Origin: JBPYFK01 sp051984675
GTDB taxonomy: Bacteria > Actinomycetota > Actinomycetes > Mycobacteriales > Pseudonocardiaceae
Assembly: GCA_051984675.1 (NCBI GenBank)
Contig: JBPYFK010000010.1
Coordinates: 1-43,291, forward strand
Reading direction: 5' to 3'
Length of the DNA: 43,291 nt
A model generated the notes under the pieces. That model was not told the origin of the DNA. It worked only from the letters and a program-made list of their open reading frames with translations, and did no database searches. Below, piece by piece: positions 1-8,311 of the stretch (the first letter of the stretch is position 1; each line of letters begins with the position of its first letter). The position numbers were made by a program, and so were the translations under genes.

Positions 1-1
1 C

Positions 2-1798
2 CCCGGCTCGCCCATCAGCGACGAGCCCATCGCGGACATCCGATCGACGGTCGTCCACCCCGACGGCGACATCCCCGCCGACCAGCCGGCGTGGAACACC
101 CAGCGGCCGAGCCGCATGCCGGTACACCGCTACAAGCCCTTCGCCGACGTCGTCGAGAAGATCTCCCTGCCGGACCGCACGTGGCCCGAGAAGGTCATCG
201 TCAAGGCGCCTCTCTGGGGCGCGGTCGACCTGCGTGACGGCAACCAGGCGCTGATCGATCCGATGTCGCCGGCCCGCAAGCGGCGGATGTTCGACCTGCT
301 CGTCCGCATGGGCTACAAGGAGATCGAGGTCGGCTTCCCCGCCGCCAGCCAGACCGACTTCGACTTCGTCCGCGAGATCATCGAGGACGGCGCGGTACCC
401 GAGGACGTACGCCTCCAGGTGCTGACGCAGTGCCGACCGGAGCTGATCGAGCGCACCTTCCAATCGCTGGAAGGCGCGAACAAGGCCGTCGTGCACATCT
501 ACAACTCGACGTCGATCCTGCAGCGCCGGGTCGTGTTCCGGGAAGAGCGCGAGGGCATCAAGAAGATCGCGACCATGGGTGCGGAGCTGGCGCTGGAGTA
601 CGCCGGCAAATACCCGGACACCGACTTCCGCTTCCAGTACTCGCCGGAGTCCTACACCGGCACCGAGCTGTCCTACGCCGCCGAGGTGTGTGACGCGGTC
701 ACCGAGATCTGGCAGCCCACCCCGCAGCGCCCGGTGATCCTGAACCTGCCCGCGACCGTCGAGATGGCCACGCCCAACGTGTACGCGGACTCGATCGAGT
801 GGATGAACCGCAACCTGCAGCGCCGGGACTCGGTCATCCTGTCGCTGCATCCGCACAACGACCGGGGCACCGGTGTCGCCGCCGCTGAGCTGGGCTACCA
901 GGCGGGCGCGGACCGCATCGAGGGCTGCCTGTTCGGCAACGGCGAGCGCACCGGAAACGTCTGCCTTGTCACGCTGGGGATGAACCTGTTCACCCAGGGA
1001 ATCGACCCGCAGATCGACTTCTCGGACATCGACGAGATCAAGCGCACCGTCGAGCACTGCAACCAGCTCCCGGTGCACGAGCGCCACGCCTGGGGTGGCG
1101 AGCTCGTCTACACCGCGTTCTCCGGCAGCCACCAGGACGCGATCAACAAGGGCCTGGACGCGCTGCGCGAGGATGCCGCGCGCGCGGGCGTGCCAGTTGA
1201 CGAGCACCCGTGGGAGGTGCCGTACCTGCCGGTGGACCCAAAGGACGTGGGCCGCACGTACGAGGCCGTGATCCGGGTGAACTCGCAGTCCGGCAAGGGC
1301 GGCGTCGCCTACGTGATGAAGAGCGAACATCAGCTCGACCTGCCGCGCAAGCTGCAGATCGAGTTTTCCAAGGTGGTCCAGGAGCGCACCGACAGCGACG
1401 GCGGCGAGGTGTCCCCGGACGCCATGTGGGAGACCTTCTCCACGGAGTACCTCTCGGCGACCACACCACTGTCGCTGGTGCGGCAGCGCTCGGTCGGCGA
1501 GGCCGGGAAGGAGGAGGTCACCGCGACCGTCGTCGTCGACGGCGCGGAGCGCGAGATCACCGGGAACGGCAACGGCCCGATCGCGGCCTTCGTGGACGCG
1601 CTGAGCACGATCGGGTACGACGTGCGGGTACTGAACTACCACGAGCACGCGCTCACCGCCGGGGATGACGCCCGGGCCGCCGCCTACCTGGAGTGCGCGG
1701 TCGGGGACGAGGTGCTGTGGGGCGTGGGCATCCACACCTCCACGGTGACGGCCTCGCTGGCCGCGATCGTTTCCGCGATCAACCGCGCCGAGCGCTGA
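2..1798 (+). CDS. leuA: 2-isopropylmalate synthase (5' end outside window)
   Basis: The enzyme condenses acetyl-CoA with 2-oxoisovalerate, the first committed step of leucine synthesis, in the cytoplasm. The open frame runs to the window edge. Codons before the first ATG (position 116) read PAWNTQRPSRMPVHRY, which matches the N-terminal extension of actinobacterial LeuA, so ATG 116 is internal and the real start lies upstream. Visible motifs are RDGNQALIDPMSP in the catalytic TIM barrel, the metal-binding HPHNDRGTG, and a C-terminal part (roughly the last 150 residues) that fits the LeuA allosteric domain giving leucine feedback. It converges on the DedA gene with a hairpin between them. The identification is secure; only the start is missing. 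Confidence 0.97.
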   Translation, partial: PGSPISDEPIADIRSTVVHPDGDIPADQPAWNTQRPSRMPVHRYKPFADVVEKISLPDRTWPEKVIVKAPLWGAVDLRDGNQALIDPMSPARKRRMFDLLVRMGYKEIEVGFPAASQTDFDFVREIIEDGAVPEDVRLQVLTQCRPELIERTFQSLEGANKAVVHIYNSTSILQRRVVFREEREGIKKIATMGAELALEYAGKYPDTDFRFQYSPESYTGTELSYAAEVCDAVTEIWQPTPQRPVILNLPATVEMATPNVYADSIEWMNRNLQRRDSVILSLHPHNDRGTGVAAAELGYQAGADRIEGCLFGNGERTGNVCLVTLGMNLFTQGIDPQIDFSDIDEIKRTVEHCNQLPVHERHAWGGELVYTAFSGSHQDAINKGLDALREDAARAGVPVDEHPWEVPYLPVDPKDVGRTYEAVIRVNSQSGKGGVAYVMKSEHQLDLPRKLQIEFSKVVQERTDSDGGEVSPDAMWETFSTEYLSATTPLSLVRQRSVGEAGKEEVTATVVVDGAEREITGNGNGPIAAFVDALSTIGYDVRVLNYHEHALTAGDDARAAAYLECAVGDEVLWGVGIHTSTVTASLAAIVSAINRAER

Positions 1799-1834
1799 TC
1801 TTTCATTGGACGACGCTGATCTTTCGCTGGAAGC

Positions 1835-1870
1835 CTGGCGGGCGGTGCGTGTGGACGTGTCGCCCGCCAG
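1835..1870. terminator. Bidirectional hairpin between leuA and DedA gene
   Basis: A perfect 10-bp stem (CTGGCGGGCG pairing with CGCCCGCCAG) encloses a 16-nt loop in the 78-bp gap between two convergent genes. There is no U-tract on either side, which is common for high-GC actinobacterial terminators. The placement makes a shared terminator likely. Confidence 0.6.
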
Positions 1871-1876
1871 CGCGCA

Positions 1877-2542
1877 TTACGCGTCGCTCTGGTGGCGCGG
1901 GACGACTTCCTTGGGTCGGGATGCGTCCTCCGCCGTCTCGGCCGGCGCGGCGTGAGCCTTCGCCTTGCGGCGCATCAGCAGGATGGTGACGCCGCTGGTC
2001 GCCAGCGCCGCCAGCAGACCGATCCAGGAGAAGCGCTTCAACCACTGCTCGGCGAGCAGGCCGAAGAAGTAGATCACGGTCGTGGTCGTCCCCGCCCAGA
2101 CGACCGCGCCGAGGACGTTCGCGGTCAGGAAGCGCAGGTAGGGCATCCGCAGCACGCCGGCCAGCGGTCCGGCCATGATCCGCAGCAACGCGACGAACCG
2201 TCCGAAGAAGACCGCCCACATCCCCCACCTGGCGAACTGCCGTTCGGTGCTGGCGACGGTCTGCGCGTTGAAGTGCTTCGGGAACTTCCGGCCCAGCCAG
2301 GTCAGCAACGGCCTGCCACCGCGTCGGCCGATGGCATAGCCCACGGAGTCGCCCACGGACGCGCCGAGCGCGGCGGCGGCGGCGACGTGCACCGGGTCCA
2401 CCAGCCCTTGAGAAGCCGCGAGGGTCGCGCTGACCAGGACAATCTCGCCCGGAACCGGGATGCCGAGGCTTTCCACCCCAACCACGAGCCCCACCACCAG
2501 GCAGATGACCAGGGGCGGGATCGAGTGCAGCAAGTCGAGCAT
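1877..2542 (-). CDS. DedA family membrane protein
   Basis: This 221-residue integral membrane protein belongs to the DedA/VTT (SNARE-associated) family, whose members act in lipid-carrier recycling and membrane homeostasis. Family signs are the N-terminal GIPVPGE motif with the preceding acidic residue (VES), the glycine-rich SVGDSVGYAIGRRGG stretch, and FFGRFVALLRIMAGPLAG in place of the usual GRFIPGVRT-type motif. Four to five hydrophobic segments are visible, followed by a basic cytoplasmic tail. The length is normal for the family. The ATG at 2542 is preceded by a weak AGG, and two 21-bp repeats lie directly upstream. The exact substrate cannot be told from sequence. Confidence 0.88.
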   Translation of the reverse strand: MLDLLHSIPPLVICLVVGLVVGVESLGIPVPGEIVLVSATLAASQGLVDPVHVAAAAALGASVGDSVGYAIGRRGGRPLLTWLGRKFPKHFNAQTVASTERQFARWGMWAVFFGRFVALLRIMAGPLAGVLRMPYLRFLTANVLGAVVWAGTTTTVIYFFGLLAEQWLKRFSWIGLLAALATSGVTILLMRRKAKAHAAPAETAEDASRPKEVVPRHQSDA

Positions 2543-2549
2543 CGGCTTA

Positions 2550-2591
2550 CCTGTTCGGGTTGGGGGCTGGCCTGTTCGGGTTGGGGGCTGG
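2550..2591. repeat. Two tandem 21-bp copies upstream of DedA gene
   Basis: Two identical copies (2550-2570 and 2571-2591) of a unit starting CCTGTTCGGGTTGGGGG lie immediately upstream of the DedA start codon on the minus strand, in the presumed 5' leader. This could be replication slippage or a paired regulator site. Confidence 0.85.
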
Positions 2592-3110
2592 CGTTGTCGT
2601 GCGGGCTCGCGTGCGCGGCAAGTGAATCAGACTGCGAGGCTCACGCGTCTCAACCCATCCTGCGGCATCCGGGGGAGAGCAAGCACACGAGGCCGCCCTC
2701 TGGCACCACAACGAGGGACTTACGCGCGCCCAGGTGACTGGCGTCATGAGGCAGTCGGCTCGTCTCGACTCATGGCGTCATCAACCCAGCACGGAAAGTA
2801 GCGGTATCGCTGGAAGTCGGTATCGATTCCTCCAAATTACTAGACCAAAGCAGGTAGTGGACTGATCTTGGAGCGCGCACACTCGTCGCGGCGGCACACT
2901 GCGTAGCGATGGTCCGCCAGAACAAAGGGGATTCGCGGAAACGGCCGGGGAGGTCTCGGGGCCTCAGTCGGGGACCGGCCGTTTCCCACCCGTTGGCCAC
3001 GATCGGCTTCGTTATCCACGTCACATTTTCACTCTCGCGCTACACCTCTTCAGGCGATGTGGCTTGATCCTCACGCACCGTGAGCGGTTGAGTTGTCCGG
3101 TCGGGGAGTC
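2592..3110. other. Intergenic region with one strong hairpin, no convincing gene
   Basis: About 520 bases carry no supported gene. The frames present here have no family features and no good ribosome site. The clearest structure is a perfect 12-bp inverted repeat (2937-2948 with 2975-2986, GGAAACGGCCGG and its complement) around a 26-nt loop that can itself pair. No U-tract follows on either strand. A short direct repeat GGTATCG occurs near 2801 and 2818. A one-mismatch DnaA-box-like TTATCCACG lies near 3014. Confidence 0.5.
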
Positions 3111-3121
3111 GGAGGGTGGTC

Positions 3122-3340
3122 ATGCGACGGAACGGCCACAACGTGCCGGATGCGGACGAGCTGCGGTGGTGGATCTCCTGCGCCGACCAGCACGGGCGGC
3201 GACAGCGCATCACCGTGCTCGTGCTGGGTGACCGGGTCGCGGTCGTCCTGCCCCCGGGGGACATCCTGATGTTCGAGCCGGACGAGGTCGACGACTTCGC
3301 CGACCTGCTGGATCGCGCCGGAGGCTTCGCCGCCGTGTGA
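3122..3340 (+). CDS. Small hypothetical protein
   Basis: This 72-residue soluble, acidic protein is not recognised. ATG 3122 is chosen because GGAGG (3111-3115) lies six bases upstream; a GTG at 3116 would overlap that site. The C-terminal half (ILMFEPDEVDDFADLLDRAG) looks like a structured helix and codon use is normal. It ends 16-28 bases before the glycosidase-like gene and is likely cotranscribed with it. Confidence 0.6.
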   Translation: MRRNGHNVPDADELRWWISCADQHGRRQRITVLVLGDRVAVVLPPGDILMFEPDEVDDFADLLDRAGGFAAV

Positions 3341-3368
3341 CCGGTCCGCTGGGGAGGTGGCCGCGCCG

Positions 3369-5018
3369 TTGCCGAACGACGATCTGAGCTTCGACCCGCG
3401 TGACCCGTACTTCCCGGTACCTGGCGATGGCCCGCCGCACTGGGCCGTGCAGGTATTCACCACCACGAACGGTTACGGCCTTGATCCCGCGGAGACGCGG
3501 CTGATCGCCCATGACGACCGCCAAGTCCGCCTTCGCGCGAACGGGCTGACCTGGTTCGGCCAGCAGCATAGGGTCGATTCCGGCTCGGTCGAGGTCGATG
3601 TCCACCGGGACGGCGCTGTCTACACATGGTCGATGAGGGTTCGGCACCGCGAGCCGGTGAAGGCGGTGAAACTGCGACTGGCCGGGCTTCCCGAGCAGGC
3701 CCTGCGTTCCGGATGGTGGACTCCCAACACCAGCCGGGGCACCGCGTACGGCGTGAACCTCCAGCGCTTCCAGCTCGACTACCCCGGGCCGGGCTGGGCG
3801 ACGCCGTGGATCGCCGCTGGTGAGCGCGACGCCGTCGTTCTCGGCGTTCGGGATTCCTTGGTGCGGCGGAAGATCCTGCACGTCTACCAGCCGCCCTACG
3901 CCAGCGGCCCGGTCGCCGAGTTGGTGCACGTGCCGTCCGCCGTCCACCGGTCGACGACGTGCACCGTGCCGCCGATCCGGCTTCGTCTGGGTGCCGACGC
4001 GGCCGCAGTCGACGCCGACCTCGACGACCACCTGGCATTCCTGGAAAGCGCCTACGGACTGGCGCCGTGGGAACGCCGCGCCGACGTGCCGGCGTGGCTG
4101 ACCGGCACGGCGCTCGTCGTCACCCTGCATGGCCAGCACTGGACCGGGTACGTGTTCAACACCTTCGAACGGATGGAGCGGGCGCTCCGGTTCGTGGCGC
4201 GGCACATCGATCCCGCCCGCGTGCTCGCCTACCTCCCCGGTTGGGAAGGCCGTTACTACTACGTCTACCCGCAGTACTGGCCTGGTGCGGACCTCGGCGG
4301 CCCGGACGGTTTCGGCAGGCTGGTGCGCAGCGCGCAGCAGCTCGGCTTCCGGGTGATGCCGATGTTCGGTGCGCACGGTGCCAACGTGCGGCAGTACCCG
4401 GAGTGGCAGCAGGCGGTCCTGCGCAACGACACCGACCGGTACGTCGAGCTGCTCAACCGGCGGGATTGGGACAGCGACCGGTCCGGCGAAGGCGATCAGG
4501 TCTTTCTCAATCCCGGGCAAGCGCGGTTCCGGAAGCATCTGGTCGAGTCGATCTCCGCAGTGGTTCAGGAGTTCGGAGTGGACGCGGCTTTCCTGGATAC
4601 GGCGGGGTACTGGGTCAACGACCCAAGGTTCGAGCTGATGGACGGCTACCGGGTGCTGGCGCACGAGCTACGGCAGCGCCATCCGGGCCTGCTACTGGCC
4701 TGTGAGGGCTGGTGGGATGCGCTGACCGCCGTGTTCCCGCTCAGCCAGCAGTGGCTCGGCGTGGCTCGGGACCTGCGCAAGCCGCGCGTACTCACCCGCT
4801 ACGCCCGCACGACCACGCACCTCGCGGGAGGAACGCCAGGGTTGGGCAGCACCGGCGTGCACGAGCAGGGCTTCCTTCCCCGCCCGCCGGATGTGCCGCT
4901 GCCGGGGCACATTCCGGTCGTCGGCTTCGTCGACGACACGCTGGAGGCTCATGCGAACGAAGTCGCCCAGATCTGCCAGTGGGCGACGCAACACCCACCG
5001 GACGGCCGGTCTTGGTAA
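3369..5018 (+). CDS. Glycoside hydrolase-like TIM-barrel protein
   Basis: The protein is about 550 residues with no signal peptide, so probably cytoplasmic. The first 200 residues are beta-rich; the rest reads like a glycosidase TIM barrel with strand-end motifs such as VLAYLPGWEGRYYY, FRVMPMFGAHGAN, VDAAFLDTAGYW and LLLACEGWWD. Counting from GTG 3357, Asp414 and Glu450 sit where retaining glycosidases of this type place catalytic acids; this is inference. The start is uncertain: GTG 3357 overlaps the GGGGAGG ribosome site, so TTG 3369 is preferred. It follows a small unknown gene and ends about 100 bases before a hairpin terminator. The substrate is unknown. Confidence 0.6.
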   Translation: MPNDDLSFDPRDPYFPVPGDGPPHWAVQVFTTTNGYGLDPAETRLIAHDDRQVRLRANGLTWFGQQHRVDSGSVEVDVHRDGAVYTWSMRVRHREPVKAVKLRLAGLPEQALRSGWWTPNTSRGTAYGVNLQRFQLDYPGPGWATPWIAAGERDAVVLGVRDSLVRRKILHVYQPPYASGPVAELVHVPSAVHRSTTCTVPPIRLRLGADAAAVDADLDDHLAFLESAYGLAPWERRADVPAWLTGTALVVTLHGQHWTGYVFNTFERMERALRFVARHIDPARVLAYLPGWEGRYYYVYPQYWPGADLGGPDGFGRLVRSAQQLGFRVMPMFGAHGANVRQYPEWQQAVLRNDTDRYVELLNRRDWDSDRSGEGDQVFLNPGQARFRKHLVESISAVVQEFGVDAAFLDTAGYWVNDPRFELMDGYRVLAHELRQRHPGLLLACEGWWDALTAVFPLSQQWLGVARDLRKPRVLTRYARTTTHLAGGTPGLGSTGVHEQGFLPRPPDVPLPGHIPVVGFVDDTLEAHANEVAQICQWATQHPPDGRSW

Positions 5019-5117
5019 GCTGGCCGGGTGCTACGTGGATGTCGATGGTTTATGTCGCCGGCCCAGCGGGTCGGTGACACGGTAATCGTCTGACGTCACT
5101 TAAACCTGGGCCGGCGC

Positions 5118-5146
5118 AAGGCAGAGCGAGAAGCTCTGCCTTTTGT
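5118..5146 (+). terminator. Intrinsic terminator after glycosidase-like gene
   Basis: A perfect 10-bp stem AAGGCAGAGC/GCTCTGCCTT with a 5-nt GAGAA loop is followed by TTGTGCTTTCT. It is a good Rho-independent terminator on the plus strand and isolates the DAHP synthase gene from upstream transcription. An attenuation role is possible, but no leader peptide is visible. Confidence 0.75.
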
Positions 5147-5228
5147 GCTTTCTTGGATGGCTTCGTACAGCCGGCTCGGGCTCGGGACGCCGGTCCCCTG
5201 GGCAGCAGGCCGGCGGAAGGGACCCGAT

Positions 5229-6335
5229 GTGGCACCGCAACCTCGCGCGGTGAGCGACCTGCGCATGCGGAAGATCGTGCCGATGCTGACCCCTGCCCTG
5301 CTGCAGCACGAACTCCCGCTTACGGATGGGCTCGCCGAGACGGTGATCGAGGGCCGACGATGTGTGAGCCGAGTCCTCGATGGTCTCGACGATCGGCTGC
5401 TCGTGGTGGTCGGGCCGTGCTCGGTGCACGACCCGCAAGCCGCGCTGGAGTACGCCGAGCGGCTGCGCGCGGCGGCCGACCGGTTCGATGACGAGCTGCT
5501 GATCGTGATGCGGGTGTACTTCGAGAAACCGCGATCCACGGTGGGCTGGAAGGGGCTGCTCAACGACCCGAACCTGGACGGCTCGAACGACGTCAACGCC
5601 GGCATGCGCATCGGTCGCCAGTTGCTGCTGGCTGTGACGGGCCTCGGCCTTCCGGTGGCGTGCGAGTGGCTGGACCCGATCACGCCCGCCTACCTCGCGG
5701 ACACGGTCTCCTGGGGCGCGATCGGTGCCCGGACGGTGGAGAGCCAGATCCACCGTCAGCTGGCGTCCGGGCTGTCGATGCCGATCGGGATGAAGAACCG
5801 GCCGGACGGATCAGTGCAGGTCGCGGTGGATGCGATCCGGGCCGCGGGGGTGCCGCACGCGTTCACGGGCATCGACTCCGCCGGCACACCCGCGATCTTC
5901 CACACCGCCGGCAACGTCGACTGCCATCTCGTCCTGCGCGGTGGCCGGGGCGAGCCCAACTACCAGCGGGACGACGTGACGGCCGCGCTGGAACTCCTGG
6001 CGGGCGCCGGCCTGCCGGGACGTGTCGTCATCGATGCCAGCCATGACAACAGCCGCAAGGACCACACCCGGCAGCCGCTGGTCGTCGAGGACGTCGCGGC
6101 TCAGGTGGCAGGCGGCCAGCGCGGTATTCGGGGATTGATGCTGGAATCGTTCCTCGCGGAAGGGCGCCAGGACCTGGTTCCCGGCCGCCCGCTGACGCCC
6201 GGCCAGTCGATCACGGACGCATGCTTGAGCTGGGACCAGACGGTCACGGTGCTGGAGCGGCTGGCCACCGCCGTCACAGCCCGCCGCCGGTCGGCGTCTG
6301 AGTCGGAGGTGTCGGTCCCGACCACCGCCAGATAA
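5229..6335 (+). CDS. 3-deoxy-7-phosphoheptulonate synthase, class I (AroF/G/H type)
   Basis: This enzyme joins phosphoenolpyruvate and erythrose 4-phosphate, the entry step of the shikimate pathway to aromatic amino acids. The protein matches class I (AroG-like) enzymes over its whole length: VVVGPCSVHDP, IVMRVYFEKPRSTVGWKG, the LNDPNLDGS loop, WGAIGARTVESQ, GMKNRPDGS, LRGGRGEPNY and IDASHDNS all align with E. coli AroG. GTG 5229 is chosen because GGAAGG lies about eight bases upstream; the product is 368 residues. Many actinobacteria rely on a class II enzyme, so this may be a second, differently regulated copy. The feedback specificity (Phe, Tyr or Trp) cannot be read with confidence. Confidence 0.93.
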   Translation: MAPQPRAVSDLRMRKIVPMLTPALLQHELPLTDGLAETVIEGRRCVSRVLDGLDDRLLVVVGPCSVHDPQAALEYAERLRAAADRFDDELLIVMRVYFEKPRSTVGWKGLLNDPNLDGSNDVNAGMRIGRQLLLAVTGLGLPVACEWLDPITPAYLADTVSWGAIGARTVESQIHRQLASGLSMPIGMKNRPDGSVQVAVDAIRAAGVPHAFTGIDSAGTPAIFHTAGNVDCHLVLRGGRGEPNYQRDDVTAALELLAGAGLPGRVVIDASHDNSRKDHTRQPLVVEDVAAQVAGGQRGIRGLMLESFLAEGRQDLVPGRPLTPGQSITDACLSWDQTVTVLERLATAVTARRRSASESEVSVPTTAR

Positions 6336-6360
6336 CGCACGCCCCACCTGCCGCTCGTGC

Positions 6361-7284
6361 TTACCTCGCTTCCCCGCCCGCGACCGCGCGCGTTTCCGCG
6401 AGCAGCGCGTCCAGCACCGCCCGGACAGCGGGTCGGCTGGTCGCTCCGCGCCGGGCCGCGACCTCGATGTAGCGGCCGGCGCGGACGCCGGCCAGGGTGC
6501 GGAGCACGAGGCCGCGCGTGTCCACTGTGTACCTCGGCAGCAGCGCGATACCGTGCCCGCTCGCGACCAGCGCCTCGATGATGCGGAAGTCGTTGATGCG
6601 CTGGACGACGTTCGGCCGCACCCCGGCGCGCATGGCCAGTGAGCGCAACACGTCGTCGACCGGGAAGCCGACGTCGACCGAGATCCATCGCTCACCGGCC
6701 AGGTCGGTCAGTTCGACGCGCTCCCGGTCGGCCATCGGGTGCCCGAGCGGCAGCGCGACGTCGAGCGGTTCCCGCAGCAGGCGGGTGATCTCCAGGCGGG
6801 CCTCGTCGAACGGTTCCGGCTCGACCTGGACGGTGTGGTCGTCCCGGTGCGTCACCACGAGGTCGAAATCCGCCGCGAGGGCCGGGACTTCCGGTGGGGT
6901 CATGTCGACGTCCCGGCACTCCAGGTGGAGATCGTGCTGCTGGGAGGCCCAGCGCAGCAGTCCGGGCAGCAGCAGCAGCGCCCCGGATGGGAAGAGCGCC
7001 ACCCGGACGCGCCCCTTCGGGGTCGTCCGGTACGCCTGCGCCTCGGCCTCCGCCCGGTCCAGGGCAGCGAGCACCTCGTCGGCGCGTGCGGCGAGCGCCT
7101 GGCCGGCGTCGGTCAGCCGCAGTCCGCGCCCGGACGGCTCGGTGAGTGTGATGCCCACTTCCGCCTGCAACGCCCGGAGCTGCTGAGACACGGCGGACGG
7201 GGTGTACGAGAGCGCGTCGGCCACCGCCGTGATCGTCTTACGGTCAGCGAATTCCCGCAGTATACGCAGGCGACGAGCGTCCAT
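6361..7284 (-). CDS. LysR family transcriptional regulator
   Basis: This 307-residue regulator has the N-terminal winged helix-turn-helix (LRILREFADRKTITAVADAL, then YTPSAVSQQLRALQAEVG, about residues 5-60) and a C-terminal type 2 periplasmic-binding fold for an inducer. The ATG at 7284 fits the family start MDARRLRILREF; the frame stays open upstream but that stretch is antisense to the transporter. It is divergent from the EamA exporter gene with a 73-bp gap, the usual LysR arrangement, so it probably controls that gene and itself. No ribosome site is obvious, so the transcript may be leaderless. The inducer is unknown. Confidence 0.92.
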   Translation of the reverse strand: MDARRLRILREFADRKTITAVADALSYTPSAVSQQLRALQAEVGITLTEPSGRGLRLTDAGQALAARADEVLAALDRAEAEAQAYRTTPKGRVRVALFPSGALLLLPGLLRWASQQHDLHLECRDVDMTPPEVPALAADFDLVVTHRDDHTVQVEPEPFDEARLEITRLLREPLDVALPLGHPMADRERVELTDLAGERWISVDVGFPVDDVLRSLAMRAGVRPNVVQRINDFRIIEALVASGHGIALLPRYTVDTRGLVLRTLAGVRAGRYIEVAARRGATSRPAVRAVLDALLAETRAVAGGEAR

Positions 7285-7357
7285 AAAGGAACAGTACAAC
7301 ATCGTTGCAGAAATATGTGATTGTCCTTCACAGAAGTACTGACCAGCATGGGAAGAC
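7285..7357. promoter_or_regulatory. Divergent promoter region of the LysR/EamA pair
   Basis: This 73-bp gap between head-to-head genes is distinctly AT-richer than its surroundings. By the LysR convention it should contain a T-N11-A operator and both promoters. I do not see one clear dyad that I would name as the operator. Confidence 0.5.
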
Positions 7358-8311
7358 GTGAACACCCGTGACCGCCTGCTCGCCCTCTCCGTCGCCGCCC
7401 TCTGGGGCATCAACTTCCTCGCCGTCGATTTCGGGCTCACCCAGTTCCCGCCGCTGTTCTTCGCGGGCATCCGGTTCCTCGTGATCGCCGTACCGACCGT
7501 CCTGCTCGTGCCGTGGCCGGGCGTGCACTGGAAGTGGCTGGTCGGGTACGGCCTCGGTTTCGGGACGTGCCAGTTCGCGTTCTTGTTCGTGGCGATGCGC
7601 ATCGGCATGCCGACCGGCCTGGCATCGCTGGTGTTGCAGGCGTCCGCGCCCTTCACCGTGCTGCTCAGCGCCATTCTGCTGCGGGAGCGGATCACGGCGA
7701 TGCAGTTCTGCGGGATCGGCCTCGCCATCGCAGGAATGGTCGTCATCGGTTGGAACCGGGCGCAGGCCGCGCAGCTGCTCCCCGTTGTGCTGACGCTCTG
7801 CGGTGCGCTCGGGTGGGCGTTCGGGAACCTGTGCAACCGCAAGGCCAACCCGCGAAACCCGCTGCACATGACGTTATGGATGTCGATCGTGCCGCCACTG
7901 CCGATGTTCGTGCTCTCGGCGGTGTTCGAGGGACCGGAACGCGGGTGGCAGGCGCTGGCGGATTCGGTCGGCTCCGCGCGCGGCTGGCTCGCGCTCGCCA
8001 GCCTGGTGTACATCGTGCTGGTGGCGACGGTGCTGGGGTCGGGAATCTGGACGACCCTGATGCGCCGGCACCCGGCCAGCGTCGTGGCGCCGTTCTCACT
8101 GCTCGTGCCGGTTGTCGGGTTCACCGCGGCGTGGCTGGTGCTGGGTGAGCGCCCGAACGTCGTCGAACTCGCCGCCGGAGCAGTCGTGGTCGTGGGTGTG
8201 CTGCTGGGGAGCTTGGGTGCGCGCCGGGACAGCCCGCCGCCGGACATGCGGCCGGACGAGGTTCAGCCGGACGAGGGAGTGATCCGGCCGTCCCGGATCT
8301 TCTCCGCATAG
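7358..8311 (+). CDS. EamA/DMT family transporter
   Basis: This 317-residue membrane protein has about ten hydrophobic helices in two EamA repeats, one opening with AALWGINFLAVDFG and the other centred on GALGWAFGNLCNRKA. The family exports amino acids or other small metabolites. It starts at GTG 7358 with GGAAG just upstream. It is divergent from the LysR gene, its likely regulator. The hydrophilic tail (about residues 285-317) runs 49 bp into the convergent ABC ATPase gene, a long but credible tail-to-tail overlap. Confidence 0.9.
   Translation: MNTRDRLLALSVAALWGINFLAVDFGLTQFPPLFFAGIRFLVIAVPTVLLVPWPGVHWKWLVGYGLGFGTCQFAFLFVAMRIGMPTGLASLVLQASAPFTVLLSAILLRERITAMQFCGIGLAIAGMVVIGWNRAQAAQLLPVVLTLCGALGWAFGNLCNRKANPRNPLHMTLWMSIVPPLPMFVLSAVFEGPERGWQALADSVGSARGWLALASLVYIVLVATVLGSGIWTTLMRRHPASVVAPFSLLVPVVGFTAAWLVLGERPNVVELAAGAVVVVGVLLGSLGARRDSPPPDMRPDEVQPDEGVIRPSRIFSA

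Noticed and set aside
2770..3024. An 84-codon minus-strand open frame
   Set aside because: No ribosome site, no family features, and it includes the 12-bp hairpin at 2937-2986.
3210..4664. A 484-codon minus-strand open frame
   Set aside because: Antisense to the glycosidase-like gene; composition is His/Arg/Pro-rich shadow type with no recognisable motif.
5118..5228. Attenuator or T-box leader for the DAHP synthase gene
   Set aside because: No leader peptide with aromatic codons, no T-box sequence and no alternative antiterminator pairing is visible; the hairpin fits a terminator of the upstream gene.
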